Assembly: GCA_016801885.1 (NCBI GenBank) | Contig: CM028893.1 | Span: 8,941,950 to 9,005,949 of the forward strand | Length of the DNA: 64,000 nt | From: Toxotes chatareus | Lineage: Eukaryota; Chordata; Actinopteri; Toxotidae | Reading direction: 5' to 3' | Part shown: positions 35,704-48,889 of the stretch, in pieces | How the letters are laid out: the number at the start of each line of letters is the position of its first letter | Numbering within the stretch: the first letter of the stretch is position 1 | Made by a program: the position numbers and the translations under genes | Notes under the pieces: generated by a model | Seen by the model: only the letters and a program-made list of their open reading frames with translations | Databases searched by the model: none | Told to the model about the DNA's origin: nothing

Positions 35704-36420
35704 CCTGTCTATTCAAAGAGACGCGTCCTTCCTCGGCACGCCGCTTTGTGAGCAGGAACAGCCTTTAAATTGTCACCACGACTCTGGTCAGGCCGCCAAC
35801 GGTGACCGGAAAGTCTCCGAAGGCGATATCCCAGGGACCTCTGCTGTCGGTTGCCTCTAAAGCTGATTTATTAATGTTTTGGTCCTAAGTAAGCTGGCTA
35901 CCGACTGTTCCCCTCCCTCTTCCTGATCTATACTCTGGAGCGCTCTGAGCGCTTCTGAGCATGAAGTTGACCAACTCTTGATTATATAGACTGAGCGCAT
36001 ACTACGGGGTTGCAGACTCAGAAACACAGGGACTGACTCTGCTGAAGGTGGGACATGGATCTCTGTAGTAAAACGCTCATTGGCCATTCAAGACAGTGAT
36101 ATGAATAATTCATTTGATCACACGTACAGCCAGTGAGAGCGCACGTTTGTTTTTTTCACCGAATCACAACTAAAGGCGGGCGTTGATCCAATCTCAACTC
36201 ATCCCTATTGGCTTTATTAAAACAGAGTAGGCGGCGCAAATTATGTTTTGCATCCGAAATATGAATATTCAGTTCAAATGCTCTCGATTCGTCCGCCATG
36301 TTATAAATATTAAATAGTAGGAAGGAGAGGGCCAATGACTACGACGAAAAGAGACCTCTTAGAATAATTTCAACAAAACCCACCCAGTTTCCGATATGTG
36401 CCGAATACTGCCGATGTGAA
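35704..36420. promoter_or_regulatory. Divergent promoter shared by polr2a and zbtb4
   Basis: Between the polr2a start codon and the leftward limit of zbtb4 transcription lies a stretch with four CCAAT boxes: inverted at 36079-36083, forward at 36188-36192, inverted at 36207-36211 and forward at 36332-36336. A TATA-like ttataaatatt is at 36301. CCAAT clusters of alternating orientation are typical of bidirectional housekeeping promoters bound by NF-Y. The left part (35704 to about 35860) probably includes the polr2a 5' UTR. Head-to-head placement of these two genes is also known in human. Confidence 0.6.
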
Positions 36421-38895
36421 TTTCTTCCCTCAGAGCAAAAATAAAAAAAATCTCTGTTGTCCCGTTCGTCTCGCTCTGGATCAGCCTGGGCTCTAAGAAA
36501 AGAGGCTCAGGGCTGAGGCCTGTTAAGATCACTGATTAAACGGGAAAACTGTCAAAATACATGACATTTTCATCTTGAAACACTACATAATGGATTATTT
36601 TTCGAGATGTTTTAGAAACGTGTCGAGCTGCTGGTTTTTCGTTCAGTGAATTTTTGGATGTCTGGGACTTTGCTGCAAGCCTCGGACTCGCCTAGGACCG
36701 ACTGCCGGCCAGTGGACTGGAATTTCCCTACGGCCTGTAGGAAAGTCTGGGGGAAGCCTTAAGTGCTCAATTGACGTTTAATTTTCAACTGTTTTTGACT
36801 GTTTTTACATATATACGTGTCTTGTGTTTGATTTTATCATATTATATTGTTCAATTGTTCTTACTTTTTGAATGTTTTTGTTAAAATGTTACATTTTGTC
36901 GTAGGCCACTTTTCCGAAAGCAATCAGAAATGCCGTGGTTTTGGCGGTTAAGTAACATGTGTTCGCTATTTATTTTATTGACTACTGATTTGAATTACTC
37001 AAAAGTGCGACTATAGCAAGTCATTTACCAGCCAGTTAATAACATCATAAGATACCAAGATTCGCAATTTGCTTTTTTAGCAATGCAGTTGGTGAGTTGG
37101 TTAGCTTAATGTCAGACTACTTCGTCAACAACGACAGTATGTTCCCTGCTGTTTGTCTGCCATTTTACACATCTTCAGCATTTATTGTGTAAAACTACTG
37201 TGGCTTTGATATCGATATATATATTGTGATCAGGTAGTACTATGCCCAGAATATGTCTTTTTTGTGGCCCAGTAGCTTGGTGGTTTCGGCTTAAACGTAA
37301 TGGTACAAAACGTTTAGCTTGCCTCTTACCCGTTAGTCATTAGCTAATTAAAGCCGTGGTTTTTCGAGCTAGCTTTAATCTTCATGTTGAGACTTAAGTG
37401 GACTGTATTTATGTATTTATTTCAGTGGGCGGTATTTATTATATCTTAATGGTATTTTTAGGACTAAAATAAAGGCCGTTACAGCTAGCACAATGTTACT
37501 TGGTCTCCATTAGCGCACAACATGGCGGTGTTTGACGATATGCTTCTTGTTGTGAACGAGAAAGATGGAGTCTGGAATATTCTTGTTGGCTAACTCGACC
37601 AGCTTAAGAGCTGCGCATTTTCGATAAAATCTTGAGCTCACTGACTAAATAAGAAACGGTCCTGTGAGTGTTAAAACTTATAACGTGGCAGTGTTTTAGT
37701 GTGGAATCTGCTTGGAAGTTTGCTAGCCGGTATTTCAGTGGTCTTGACTCTTCTTTGGTATCGAAAGTTGAAGCCATTTTGCTAGCTAAGTACGTGCATA
37801 TTGGTCTGTTATTGGAAGAATAACTTGCTATATAGGCAGTAAGCTGTTATAAACAGTAGTTTAAGTGTTAATCTTGCCCTCAGGGACTAGGGAATGCTCT
37901 TAGCTTATTACACAATAGATTTATCGGGTTAGCTCTGGCTAGTCGTACCCAAGGGAAAGGGAGAAGTAACATTTGGCTACTGCCGATGGCAGACTTGATG
38001 TCCAAAAGCAAAACGGTACGCTGTGTTAATGTAAGGTCCTCTGAGAGCCATAAATCTTCATTGTCCTATTCAAGCAGCGCTAAGGTATGTATTCGAAGTG
38101 CTGAAATACGTTTGTGTTGATCCTTTGTGTGTTTTGTCTTCACACAGTAAAAAGGAAGTGTAAGTAAAAGCTTGATAGAGTGGTTAAACCACCTCTCAGT
38201 ATCTCCGTGCTATGATTGCATAATCTCAATCTGGTGTAGTGCTTATTACATATAATGACTCTGTATCAGTTCTCAAAAGAACACATCTTGTCAGGTTATG
38301 TCATAAGTCTTACTGCCTTTTGTTTAAATAAAGACACTAAACCAAGATTATGGACTGGGTTGATTTATTCCTAAAGGAATTATACCAAATTCATATTAAT
38401 AGAATTGATTCCATATTGAAATATAATATTTATGTATTAGCTGGTGAGTAGGACTGCTTGGTGTTTCTGTGCTGCTGCCAGCATGAACATGCCTCTTTGC
38501 CGTCATCTCGTATTTTGGCAGGTCCAGCAGAGGACAGCATCATTCAAGCCAAGAAGCAAAGATAGATGCCACATCTGCAGTATCCTTATGGAGTAAAACC
38601 ATGTTTTGAGTTATCTTAATAAACTGGAAAAGTGGCATGCATGCCAGGTTTGAAATGCATAGAGGAATGTGACAGTATGACTTTGTTCTCCATGTGCCAT
38701 GCAATACCATGACTATACAAAGGATTCATTATTGACCAGTTGGCTCCCTCCTCTGGCTCATACTGAGAATGATCAGCATTGCAAAGATATTGCACAACCA
38801 CATTTTCAATGCGGAAGCCAGTCCCACAAGGCTGTCGAATGGGCTCCCTCTACTGCTCCAAGGAGGTTAGTGCATAGAAGCTTTAAGATGTCAGG
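36421..38895 (+). other. zbtb4: Candidate 5' non-coding exons and upstream frame of zbtb4
   Basis: Strong donors lie after 38084 (GCTAAG|GTATGT) and after 38894 (TGTCAG|GTATGT), and a plausible acceptor before 38522 (attttggcag|GTCC). They are the best candidates for 5' exons of the rightward transcript starting at the divergent promoter. An ATG at 37986 opens 33 codons that run exactly to the first donor and continue in phase from 38522 to a TAA at 38594-38596. Whether this is an upstream frame, a small protein or chance is undecided. Confidence 0.3.
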
Positions 38896-41800
38896 TATGT
38901 CGTTTTGTAGGATTTTAACCAAGTATCTTAAATAATTGTGAAATTTATTACAGCACTGTCCTGAAGATATTTTTACAAAGTAATTACTCTGTAATTATTT
39001 TTGCCTATTTAAGGATTACAAGTAAAACTGATGCAGACCAGTATGGGGTGTCCTCGTAATTGGTGTAAGAACCCAAACTGCACAGACCCCCAGGAAAAAA
39101 ACATAGTAGTCATAGCTGACTTTAGACTGATGTCCAGATTCACTGTAGTGTAATTTGCTTAAGTACTGTTTTGAAGTACTTGTATTTTACCAGTTTTCCC
39201 ATGTTTAGTATCAGAATCAAATTCAGACTCCGATTCTGATTATAATGTGATTCCTCTATATATAATTCATAGTCAACTACAGTTATAGGTTTTCCATGCA
39301 AAACATCAAATCATTCTCTGTAATAGGATTTGTAATAGAGTGATATATTTAACATCATGTAAAGATAAAAAAAAATAATAAACTTAACCTTTTGCAACTC
39401 TAAAATACTATTTACATGTTATTGAATCAGTAATAATCATCTAATGATATATATAATAATAATATAACCCTCTAAAAGGAGTTCTTTTGATTTTTGCAAG
39501 TATAGCAACTGTCTCAGTGATTTAGTGTTTGTAAAAAGAGAAAAGTGTTAGTTCAGATTATAATTACATACAACTTTTTTGTTTCAATTTCAGCAGTTCA
39601 TATATTTACTTATATATACACCTAGCACATGTGTATGTCTTCCACAGGCATGAATTCCTGGCAAGGGTGAGGATTCGTGAATCTAGGGGGAGCTCTTGTC
39701 TGATGATGTCAGCCTGATTGTGTGTGTGTGTGTTTTCAGGGGTTGGTGGGGAGGTAGGGAAGAGGGGAGCTTTGTAACACAATAAAGTAGGCGAATAAGA
39801 AGGGAGGGAAGCATGGTGGGAGGGGCTGGCTATTTTTTCAATCTGATTTACAATCAAAAAGCTTAAACTATAACGGGACTCTAGTAACTTAAGAAAAACG
39901 GCAACCTCATTAGATGTATTCAGCTAATGAGCCACTGCACCTGTAGCACAATCCACCAAAAAAACAGAATGCATTTGCTTTTTCTACAACAATTCAGTGA
40001 CTGTTTCTGAGCGTGGATAACTTTCTCCTAAAACTAAAGCCAAGGCGTCATGTACTTAAGGCTACGTTGTTGTTCTGTGCATAAAATGTCCCTGCTGACC
40101 AGAAAATAGAGATTTTGTGGTTCTTAGTAAAGTTTGTGAATCAGATTCTGGGCACTTCATGGTGTAAAACAGAAACTTCTTAGTGTCTATAGTAGCAGCT
40201 TAATTATCAAAATAAAACGGAAATCTGTTGAGTCATGGCGGCTTTGTTTCTAGTTCTTGGCACAAAATAAGAGTCAACTGCCCATAATTATATGAACAAG
40301 AAAATAATGTGTCTTAGGTTGCATTTCCCCTTAAGTTATGCACCAGGATGTTGTTTTGTAATAAAAATGGGTGACGCAGGGTCGGAGGCATGCTCTCTCT
40401 GAGAGCCTATTGGAACAGCCCGGCCCATTTCTGTCCGCAAGAGAATGTCCTGTTCTTTGGGTGTTTGTTTTGGCTGATGTCAGTCCCTGCCAAGCGTCTT
40501 CATCTTTCTTTTATGCTTCCTTTTATCATCCCCACACTCTTTCAAGCCATCCAAGTTCTCATCTACTGTCCTTTTACACTGGATTCTTTTCAGGCGGCTC
40601 ATGTGCAGAAAATAGTAGACAGAGGTAGGAATGTTAAGTCACCTAATATTTGACTCAGAGGACACACCAGAGTTTTGCAGGAGATCTGCGTTTTGTTAAG
40701 GTTCTTTCAGCCTCTTCCTGGAACTATCTGGGTGCTAAATTAATTGCTCTTGATCCCACCTCGCGTTGCAATCGGCTTAGTGCTAATCTGGGGTTCTCAC
40801 AGTGCAGCCAAGTCTCATCTGGGCAACGCTGCTGCACTGAGCTGTCCACTGCTCGCTTCTCCCAAGGTCTTGACCTTTGGCACTGTCTTTCAGGCTCGCC
40901 TTTGCCATACATCCTATTTTTTCACTATCATTCTCCTCTCACTTATGGTTAAGCTTTTGGTGAGGTCCATTTACTTATTGCAAATCAACTTGGCTTTTCT
41001 GTACAGTTCACCCTTGTACTCACATGATTGCTTTTCCTCCCTCACAAAACAGTCTCCCTAGTTGATCCTCCCTCCTATGCTCAAACCTTTTTCATAATTT
41101 CTCTCACGCCCTCTTCTACTGTCCCTTGTTCTCTTGCTTGCTCCATTCCCTTCATCCCTCTCTCTTGCACACTAAGCCTCAGAGATGGCCACATGCTGCC
41201 TGCAGTGACTCTCTCCTGGCTGTACCATTTGCCTCGCTTCTTTTTATCTAGTCTCACTTTTTTGTGTGTAATTTCTCTGCTCTGGTGCTGTTGTGTTTCC
41301 CCTGGCACGATGCCATTGCCTCTGACCATCTGCCTCACTTTCTTTTTTCGCTTTCCCTTCTTTCCTGCTGTCCTTTTCCATTTGATTGATGTCAGCACAG
41401 CTAGTAGTAATTTATTATTTTATTTTTGATCACAGGATAAGTTTACCTCATGTTGCCATTGCTCAAAAACCCTTTGTATCTTTCTTTTTTCTTTGTCTTT
41501 GCAAGGCTTTCTCAGCTCCCCGCGTTTCCGGGAGGTTCTGATTGAAGTGTCTGTGTGCTATTTAAAGAGGCGTGCAGAGAAGCAGGGTTGTTTACAGTGC
41601 CCTCAAAATACAGGCTGTCTAGAAACAGGAAGTACCATCGCCCCGAAGCGCAGCAGCACACAGCGTCAGCCAACATGCAGCCACTTCCTCCTCCTCCTCA
41701 TGGTTGAACAGAGGCTCCAGCAAAACAACCCTCACGCTTATCAGAGAATTATGCACCCCTCCCCTTCTGCTGCCCGTCCTCCTGAATGGCGCACATACAC

Positions 41801-44800
41801 AGCAAGCTTTTCACCCCTCCACCATGTCCTATCTCGCTTTCTCCCATTCTCTTATGCCTACAGCCCCCCCCCGAATGTCTCTTCACCAGTACAGCATGCC
41901 TGAGTAGCTGCCTGGAGTTGAAGGAGTATTAATTTGATTTAGCCGTTCTCTCTCTCTGGCAGTGGAAAAAACAGCCGTCCGTCCCCCTCCCTCCTCCACA
42001 CCGTATCAAGCACCCCTCCCAGATGATTTTCCACCTATCCTTTCCAGTCTCCTTTGGCAACGTCCACACTACAAACCCTCTCTTCCTCTTCTCCCTTGCT
42101 TTTTTCTTTCCTGTTACACAACCATATTTTGCCAGCGGTTTATTGCGTATCAAACTGATTGTAAATTGCATGCCAACTGTAACTCTCTTGTGTGGCCTAC
42201 ACCCATCTAATGCCTTTATTTAGCATTTTATCTCTTGTGTGTGCCCAGGGACAGTTTGTGTGACTCAGCAGTGTTTCACTGCTCACACAAACATGCTTGT
42301 TATAGCTCAGTGAGTCTGCTACAGGGACCTGAAGCAGGCCTGTCAGACTTCGGGTGATGAAACATTTCTGTCATCTGATACTGTGATGTATCCGCCCTTT
42401 GAGTTACATATTAAACAAGTGTAGGACAACTGTATAACTGTCTAACATCACCTGTCAACATAATTCTATGAATCTTTCCTGTGTTTTCATCCTGTGCATG
42501 AAACATACTCTGAAATTTGCAGCGTGCAGGTTGCGGACATCTGCTCAGGCTAGCCTCTGAGTGGTGTGTGTGTGTGTGTGTGTATTTGTCCTTCAGTATT
42601 GTTTTGCAGGTGAGGGAAGGTGCAGTGTTGAACTTACTAATTCCTCTACTGAAACTTAAAGTGTTTCAAGCATTTTTTTTTTTTTTAGTTTCTTCTCTGC
42701 TGAAGCTTAAAAAGATCAGAACGGCTAAAATTTTTTAAAGTGCTGTTTTGCTCTGCTACGGTGTTTTGTACGAAAGGAAGCAAATATTTTTCTCTTTCAT
42801 TTTCATGTTGTCACAGGAAAATCATTTCTTGATGTCAGCATAATCGACTTGTTTTTCTTGAGGTTGCGCGATATTTTTTGTGATACCAGCCGTTTTATAA
42901 CAGTGGTTTCCAACCTTCAGGCCTTCCAACGCCTTCAATCGAACCAATGTCTACTTGTTACACCTCGTCAGTGGTTGCATAAGTCTACTAATCTGATCAA
43001 CCAAAGAGTGATTTTTCCCTTGTTTTATTTGGATAATCTTTAGAGTACTGTAGAAGTAAAGTGATCCAGTATTTCACATGAAGATTGTGGTAAGTCTGAG
43101 AGTAAACATTTTAATTCTATGTTTCTAGTCTGTCAGTCATTGCACAAACCCTCAGATTTTTCTTTTGACCTCTTGTTGGGTCCCAACCCCTCTACCCCCT
43201 CTAATCACATCTATCTTTAAAGAGTAATTGCGCACAAAATATTTTGTAACAGAAAGGCGCTGTGGCAGTGACCTCTGGATTGAAAGTTTCAACTCTGCTG
43301 CAGCTCTAACAATGTGGTTTGACATGTTTCCATAGGAAAAAGGATGTTGGGGCAGATCTCTAAAATTTAAATTTTTATTAAATTTTCATTGGCTCGGTTG
43401 AAATCCTCTTCAACAGGGCCAAGCTGAAGCCCGGCTTCCTCAAGATCTCTTATAACGTTTTATTAGATGGGTTTTCTGCGCCCTGTGATGCATCAAGAAA
43501 AGATTTTATGAATTTATGGGAAAAGTACAAGTTTAGATTTTGTGAAGAAGAATAAATTAAAGTGAATGTTTGACATATATCTGCTATCTACTTCATGATT
43601 CATCTGGAATATATGAAAATGTTTTGTTTCTGTTATCAAAGATATTATTTTTGCTGCGCTTGTGAATACATCTCTGCACTAAGATACATAGAAGTGAAAA
43701 ATTCAGCTCAGTTCTCCCAAAAGTGACATTTTCTCGGCCCATTTGTGGGTTACCTCAGGTACCTCAGCTAGAATTTAGCCTTTTTTGTGAATAGGCAATC
43801 AGTTGTGTACACAACCTACATTTCAATTAATGCTGATTTATAACAGGTGTATCTACTTAATTATAAGTTAAATTTTATAGGGTTTGTGATTTATTTGTTT
43901 GAAATGTCTCTTCAGCTGTGAAAGTTCATCCTATACGAACTGTTTACTGTGTGGATTTTCCGTTCCGTATTGTTGGGTTGCTGTCCTGAGATTTTTTTTT
44001 TTGTAAACAGCAGAGAAGTGTTAGCTGAGGACATGCTGCAGCACGCTCACCTCTCCCCGTTTCTTGCAAGGTTTCATCAAGTTATTCATGGTACCGCCCC
44101 TGTGTCCGTAAGACAATGCTGAGGGCTTAACACCCTTTGATCTGTGTGCCTTCATGGCTATGAATGTAAACATTTGTCATGCTTATCATCTCTGACATGT
44201 ACTTGCAGAAAATGTATGTGCTGTGGTTTCATTTTACCACTCTGTCCTCACATTTCTGCATGCAGGCCACAGAAACAAGAATTGCTGCATCGTCCTGGTA
44301 AAGCCACGGCTTCCTCTTTAAGAAACCACTGACATTTGAACTCCTCGAACGTTGTTTGACTTCCCACTTTGATCTCAGGCCAAGTCAGCTGGAGAGCAGG
44401 TTAGTCATCCCTTCTTTGAGAGCACTGAGGATGTTTACTAATGCTTGAGCATGTCTCAGGATTTGTTCACACACATATATCCTTATTAGGAGGAATTTCT
44501 AAAGAAAAAACAAACATGTACAGTAAACTTATGCACTGTTATTAATAATGTAACTGTTGTCTTTATACTTTTTTTTTTATGGACCAACAATCTGCCAAAT
44601 GAAACTAAAGATAAGATGCATGATATGTATGGGAATCAAATCTTTTGTGTTAACACATTTAGTGCCTGGTTGCATTAAAACAATGACAGGCAACAGACTG
44701 CAGGTGTTACTCTGCATTTTGGGAACTGACAGTTTCCCTTCTTTATCTGATATAAGTGGACTGACTCAGTCAACTTTTTTACTGGAAGAACAAAGCACGT

Positions 44801-47800
44801 TTAGTAGTCTGATATGTGGGGCTGTTACCCAGTGGAGTTTTCGTTGTAAGCAAACTATGCTTTTTTACATTCAAAGTTTCTGACTGAAATGCATGGTGTG
44901 TCTCCTTAAAACGACTATAATCAATACTTGGTTAAAATGAATGTGTAATGTGAAAGTGGTCGCTCGCAGTAATGAACCAACAGTGAATCATAACCTGACT
45001 CTGCAGTTCCCCTGCGGTTCCCCTCAGCTCTACAGATTCTGTTTCACCGTAAAGCTCTTCACTCTTACCGCTCTCACAGCTTTCAGCTGCAGCAAGCAGC
45101 TGTTTTTAGAAAAAAATTAAAAAAAAAACCCAAAACACATTCACTGCTGGTGAACATAGTGGAACCTTTTTGCAACTAAAGAACTAGAGAGCCTCATATT
45201 TCTTACAGTAGTTAGTGGAGACCAAAAACAGAGCTAAAATGAGCGTGATCAGGAGGACAGAAACAAATGCCTTGTCTCTGCTGCCTCCACATGCATTGTT
45301 GACCTTGGCTTGTGGTCTTCTCCTTTTACTGGCACATGGCTGCCACACATTTAAGTTAATTTAAGTATTACTGCCCTCTAAAGAAAGCATAAATGTGTAG
45401 TACTTAATCCTCCTGTGCACGTGTGTGTGTGTCTTTGTATGCATGCTGGTAGAGCACAAAAAGACAAACAATATGGGGGCCAGCCCGTCACCCTTTGCTT
45501 ACGAGCACCACCAGCCGTCAAAAAGTCCACAAGGCACCTCCAACTGCAGCAGTTTTTTTAACGGTAACGACAACTTATATATAAAATAGGATGCATTTTA
45601 ATGGGCCAAAGAAATATATTTACGCCACAAGGCTGATTAACACCTCATGAAGGCCCCGCACTGGGTTAAACTATTTTTTTTTTCTTTCTTTAGATAAAGC
45701 TTAAACATCAAAAGTCTCGGGGAGCTAATGGTTTAAATTTTCCACAAAGATGGCTTCCTTAGTTCTTCATCTTTGTATATTCAGATGTGTGTGTCGCTTG
45801 GTAGCACAGCATGAAAAGCTATGATCACGTTTTGCCAAACATCCATGAATAGGGACGGCTGGACAACGGGGGTGCTTCTGAATACAGAGTTGGTGGCTGG
45901 CTGCAGCCACGGGACAATGCCAGCACACATGTGGGAACCGAGCGGCCGCACTCCTGGAACACACACACACTATTGTCTTTGCCAACGGGGAATATGCTTC
46001 ACACACACAGCTTCTCTTTCCTTTCTCCAACTTCTCACACAGACATCATTTTACTTCTAGTTTATAATTCTACTGTCCGATCCTGAAGCCACTCACAACT
46101 ACTGCCATGTGTACCATCCACACACACCCAGCATGCTTCGAAAACGTGCAGGAGTGCATGAGAGGGGATGGGGGGGAGTTGTGGGGGGGGAGTTGTCCAA
46201 CTCCAAGAGCCAGAGAGGTCACAGGAACAACACCCAATCCCAGAGCGGTTCCCATGGAGACAAGTGTGGCAGCGTACAATAAGGGTGAGAGAGTGATGAA
46301 AGAGAGGGAGAGAGGGAAAGGGCAGGGGAAGAGTAGGAGGAGGGCGGGTTGTTGGCGTCAAGGTTCAGTTGGTGGGTACTGGGGGGGTGGCAACTCCACT
46401 CAAAAGGACAGTGGGAAGTATGATGGTGTGGTAGCATAACAGTACTGGAACATTATTCCACCCCTCCTCTCATTTCTCTGCCTTCTTGTTCCAGCTGAGA
46501 GAGTACCTCCTGATCTAAGGCCGCCAAGTGGTTCATGGCCGATGGAGGGAGAACAGAGATATGTGGAATTTCCACTGACCATGACGTGCGTCGCCGAGAG
46601 CAACCAGCACGAAGAGAGCTGTTGTTGTGAGGCATTTTTGCGTGGATACGGATGAATCAGAAGTGATACCCAGCTGCAGGCCTTGATGGCGGTGCAGTGC
46701 CGGCACTTTTTCAATGAAGTGTTTTAGCGCCGCAAAACAAAACGGAAGCTTTTCGGTAGTGGTTTTAGTTTAGCCACTTGCGTCAGGCACAGATACACAC
46801 GCTGACCTAAAAGCAGTTAATTGACATGTCCGGCATCGTCGCTGATAGCACTTGAACCCTTTTAGCTGAGGGCATGGACAATCGAACAGTGTCCCTGGCC
46901 CAGTTCCTGTCCCTGTCTGTCCACCTTTAGCCACTTTTCTGTTGTAAGGAGGCCCTGCTCTAATTTTACACATGAAGATCACTTTACTTGTCATGGGGAG
47001 TACCACTCAGTCTCTGACAACAGTTGTATAACGACTGGAAGGTGCTTTCTAACATCGGAGAAAATAAGATCTTGTTCTGGCCGCTAAAAACTTGATTCAC
47101 CAAAGTGAGATAATTTCCTCCCCTGTTCATTTTGACACGTATCAAATGCCAGTAACTGCACTCATGCATTAGGATGCAACGGCCCTGCGATATTTGCAAA
47201 TTCATCTGCAGTTTGCAAGCAGCACACATGTGAGTAATATGATGCCACAATCATTTGCAATATGTGTGTAAGCAGACAGCCAGTCACGATCGTCATGGTT
47301 ACAACTTTCCAAAGTTGTAAAAGTCCTTTCTTGTAGTATCATCAAGCGCTGTGCAGCGTTTTGGCCTTCAAATCCGTGGATTCATCAGTCAGACCAGCTC
47401 TCCTGGATTGTGTTTAATTGTTTTCCTGGTACTTGAAGGAACACACCCCCACTGAACACAGCCTGTTTTCACACAGTTCTATTTTGGATGATGCCCTTCA
47501 GAGATAGAAACTAAGGACATGGAGTTTGAAGGATGTGGACATTTGCCAGGCAGGGAGAGTCTAATGAAAGATGCTGTCAAGTTGCATCATGGGAAATGTA
47601 GGATCCAGGGGTTTTGGAGCTCGGCCCATACTACGAACTTTATGTCAGGATATCTCGGCCTCTGCTGCATCGATTTTGACGATTCTTTTTTTAATCAGTC
47701 TCTCGTGAGTCCCCAAACTTTATCAAAGTGTGGTGCTAAATCGCTGGAGTACCCCTTTAATGCCTCCGTTTTTCCCCTTAACTTCACTTGTTTCACAGAG

Positions 47801-48180
47801 TGCTCCCATCCGCCATTTGACTACCGCCAGCTTGTCCTCACTCTGTCTGACTTTCTCGCTGTCTCCCTCGCTCACACTCCTCTCACCCCCTCACTGTCTG
47901 TCTGTCTGTCCGTCCTTGTGCCCAGGTTTTTTGAGTTGGCGTGGTTCCTGTTTGTTTTCAGCCATTTTGGGGACTTGCAGTGCTCGTAACAAACTGCTTA
48001 AATGGCGTCCTCTTGCTTGCTTGCTCTCCCACTCTGTCTCCCTCTCCCTCTCCCTCCCTCTCCCTATCGCTGGGCTTTGTGTATATAAAGTAGTGTGTGT
48101 GTGTGCATGCATGCGTGTGTGTGTGTGGAGAGAGAGAGGGAACAACACTTCCAAATAAAAAGAAGATTGGATTCAGTGGG
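38896..48180 (+). other. Long intronic region of zbtb4
   Basis: About 9 kb without a supported exon on either strand; it is pyrimidine-rich around 41000-41500 and AT-rich elsewhere. It includes a short GT repeat near 42563-42582 and G-runs at 46160-46195. Open frames here are short and show no known domain. It is treated as intron because no independent promoter, exon chain and poly(A) set could be assembled. Confidence 0.4.
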
Positions 48181-48573
48181 GAGGGAGGGGTGGGGGGGTA
48201 GTTGGGGGGGGGGGGGTCACTTGCTGGAAAAAAAGAGCAAAAACACTAAGAATCGTGTGTCAGAGGCAAAAACTGGAGTGAGAGAAGAGAGGGAGCAAGG
48301 AAAAGGGGGAGTGAGTGAGAGAGAGCAAGCAAGTTCGAGTGTGAGAATCGCTCCTGCCCTCTGTCTTCACACACTGCTGCCTGTATGTGTGTGTGTGTGT
48401 GTGTGTGCGCCGCCTCTCCCTGCGCTCACTCTCTCTCCCTCTCTTTCTCTCTCTCTCTCACACACACTCAGACGTGCGCATACACAGACCAAGGGGGAGA
48501 GAGAGAGAGGGAGAGAGGGAGTGTGAGGGGAGAGAACACATCGCAGCAGAGATGCAGCAGGAGGTTTTCCGAG
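48075..48573 (+). promoter_or_regulatory. zbtb4: Possible second promoter and 5' exon of zbtb4
   Basis: A TATA-like tgtatataaag at about 48078, a long G tract (48181-48216), GA/CT-rich blocks and then a strong donor after 48573 (TCCGAG|GTACGT) suggest a 5' exon. Joined to the coding exon, whose acceptor precedes 54315, the ATG at 48552 opens an upstream frame of 32 codons that overlaps the zbtb4 start in another frame and stops at 54389-54391. No transcript evidence is available. Confidence 0.35.
48380..48410. repeat. (TG)n microsatellite
   Basis: About eleven consecutive TG units in the proposed 5' exon, followed by a CT-rich and CA-bearing stretch to about 48470. Confidence 0.85.
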
Positions 48574-48844
48574 GTACGTTTTCTTGTATGCTTGCCTTCC
48601 TGAGAGACAGACAGAGAGAATAAGAGGAAGAGAGGCTGAATTCTGTTGTTTTCCTGCTTGTTTTTCTGCTTCACTCTGCTGCTGTGGCGGTGTTTGCTTC
48701 GCGCGTGAAGAGGAGGAAAAGGTTTTTAATTTACCGTGCGTGTGCTGGGGCGTGAGTGTTGGTGGGTGTGTGTATTTATGCAGTGTGTGTTTGTGGTAGC
48801 GCATTTATGTGTGTGTGTATGTGTGCCTGTGCTGGGTCTGTCTG

Positions 48845-48854
48845 TGTCTGTGTA

Positions 48855-48888
<34 letters not shown>

Positions 48889-48889
48889 C
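48845..48889. repeat. (GT)n microsatellite
   Basis: About fourteen uninterrupted GT units from 48861, preceded by imperfect GT/TCTG repeats from about 48750. Confidence 0.9.

Noticed and set aside
38699..38935. 78-codon plus-strand frame starting MQYHDYTKDS.
   Set aside because: It overlaps a possible non-coding 5' exon with a donor after 38894, has no known domain and could not be joined in frame to a downstream exon.
41028..41429. 133-codon plus-strand frame in the zbtb4 intron, hydrophobic and Ser-rich.
   Set aside because: A pyrimidine-rich stretch gives long stop-free runs with many Leu, Ser and Pro; there is no motif, promoter or poly(A) signal.
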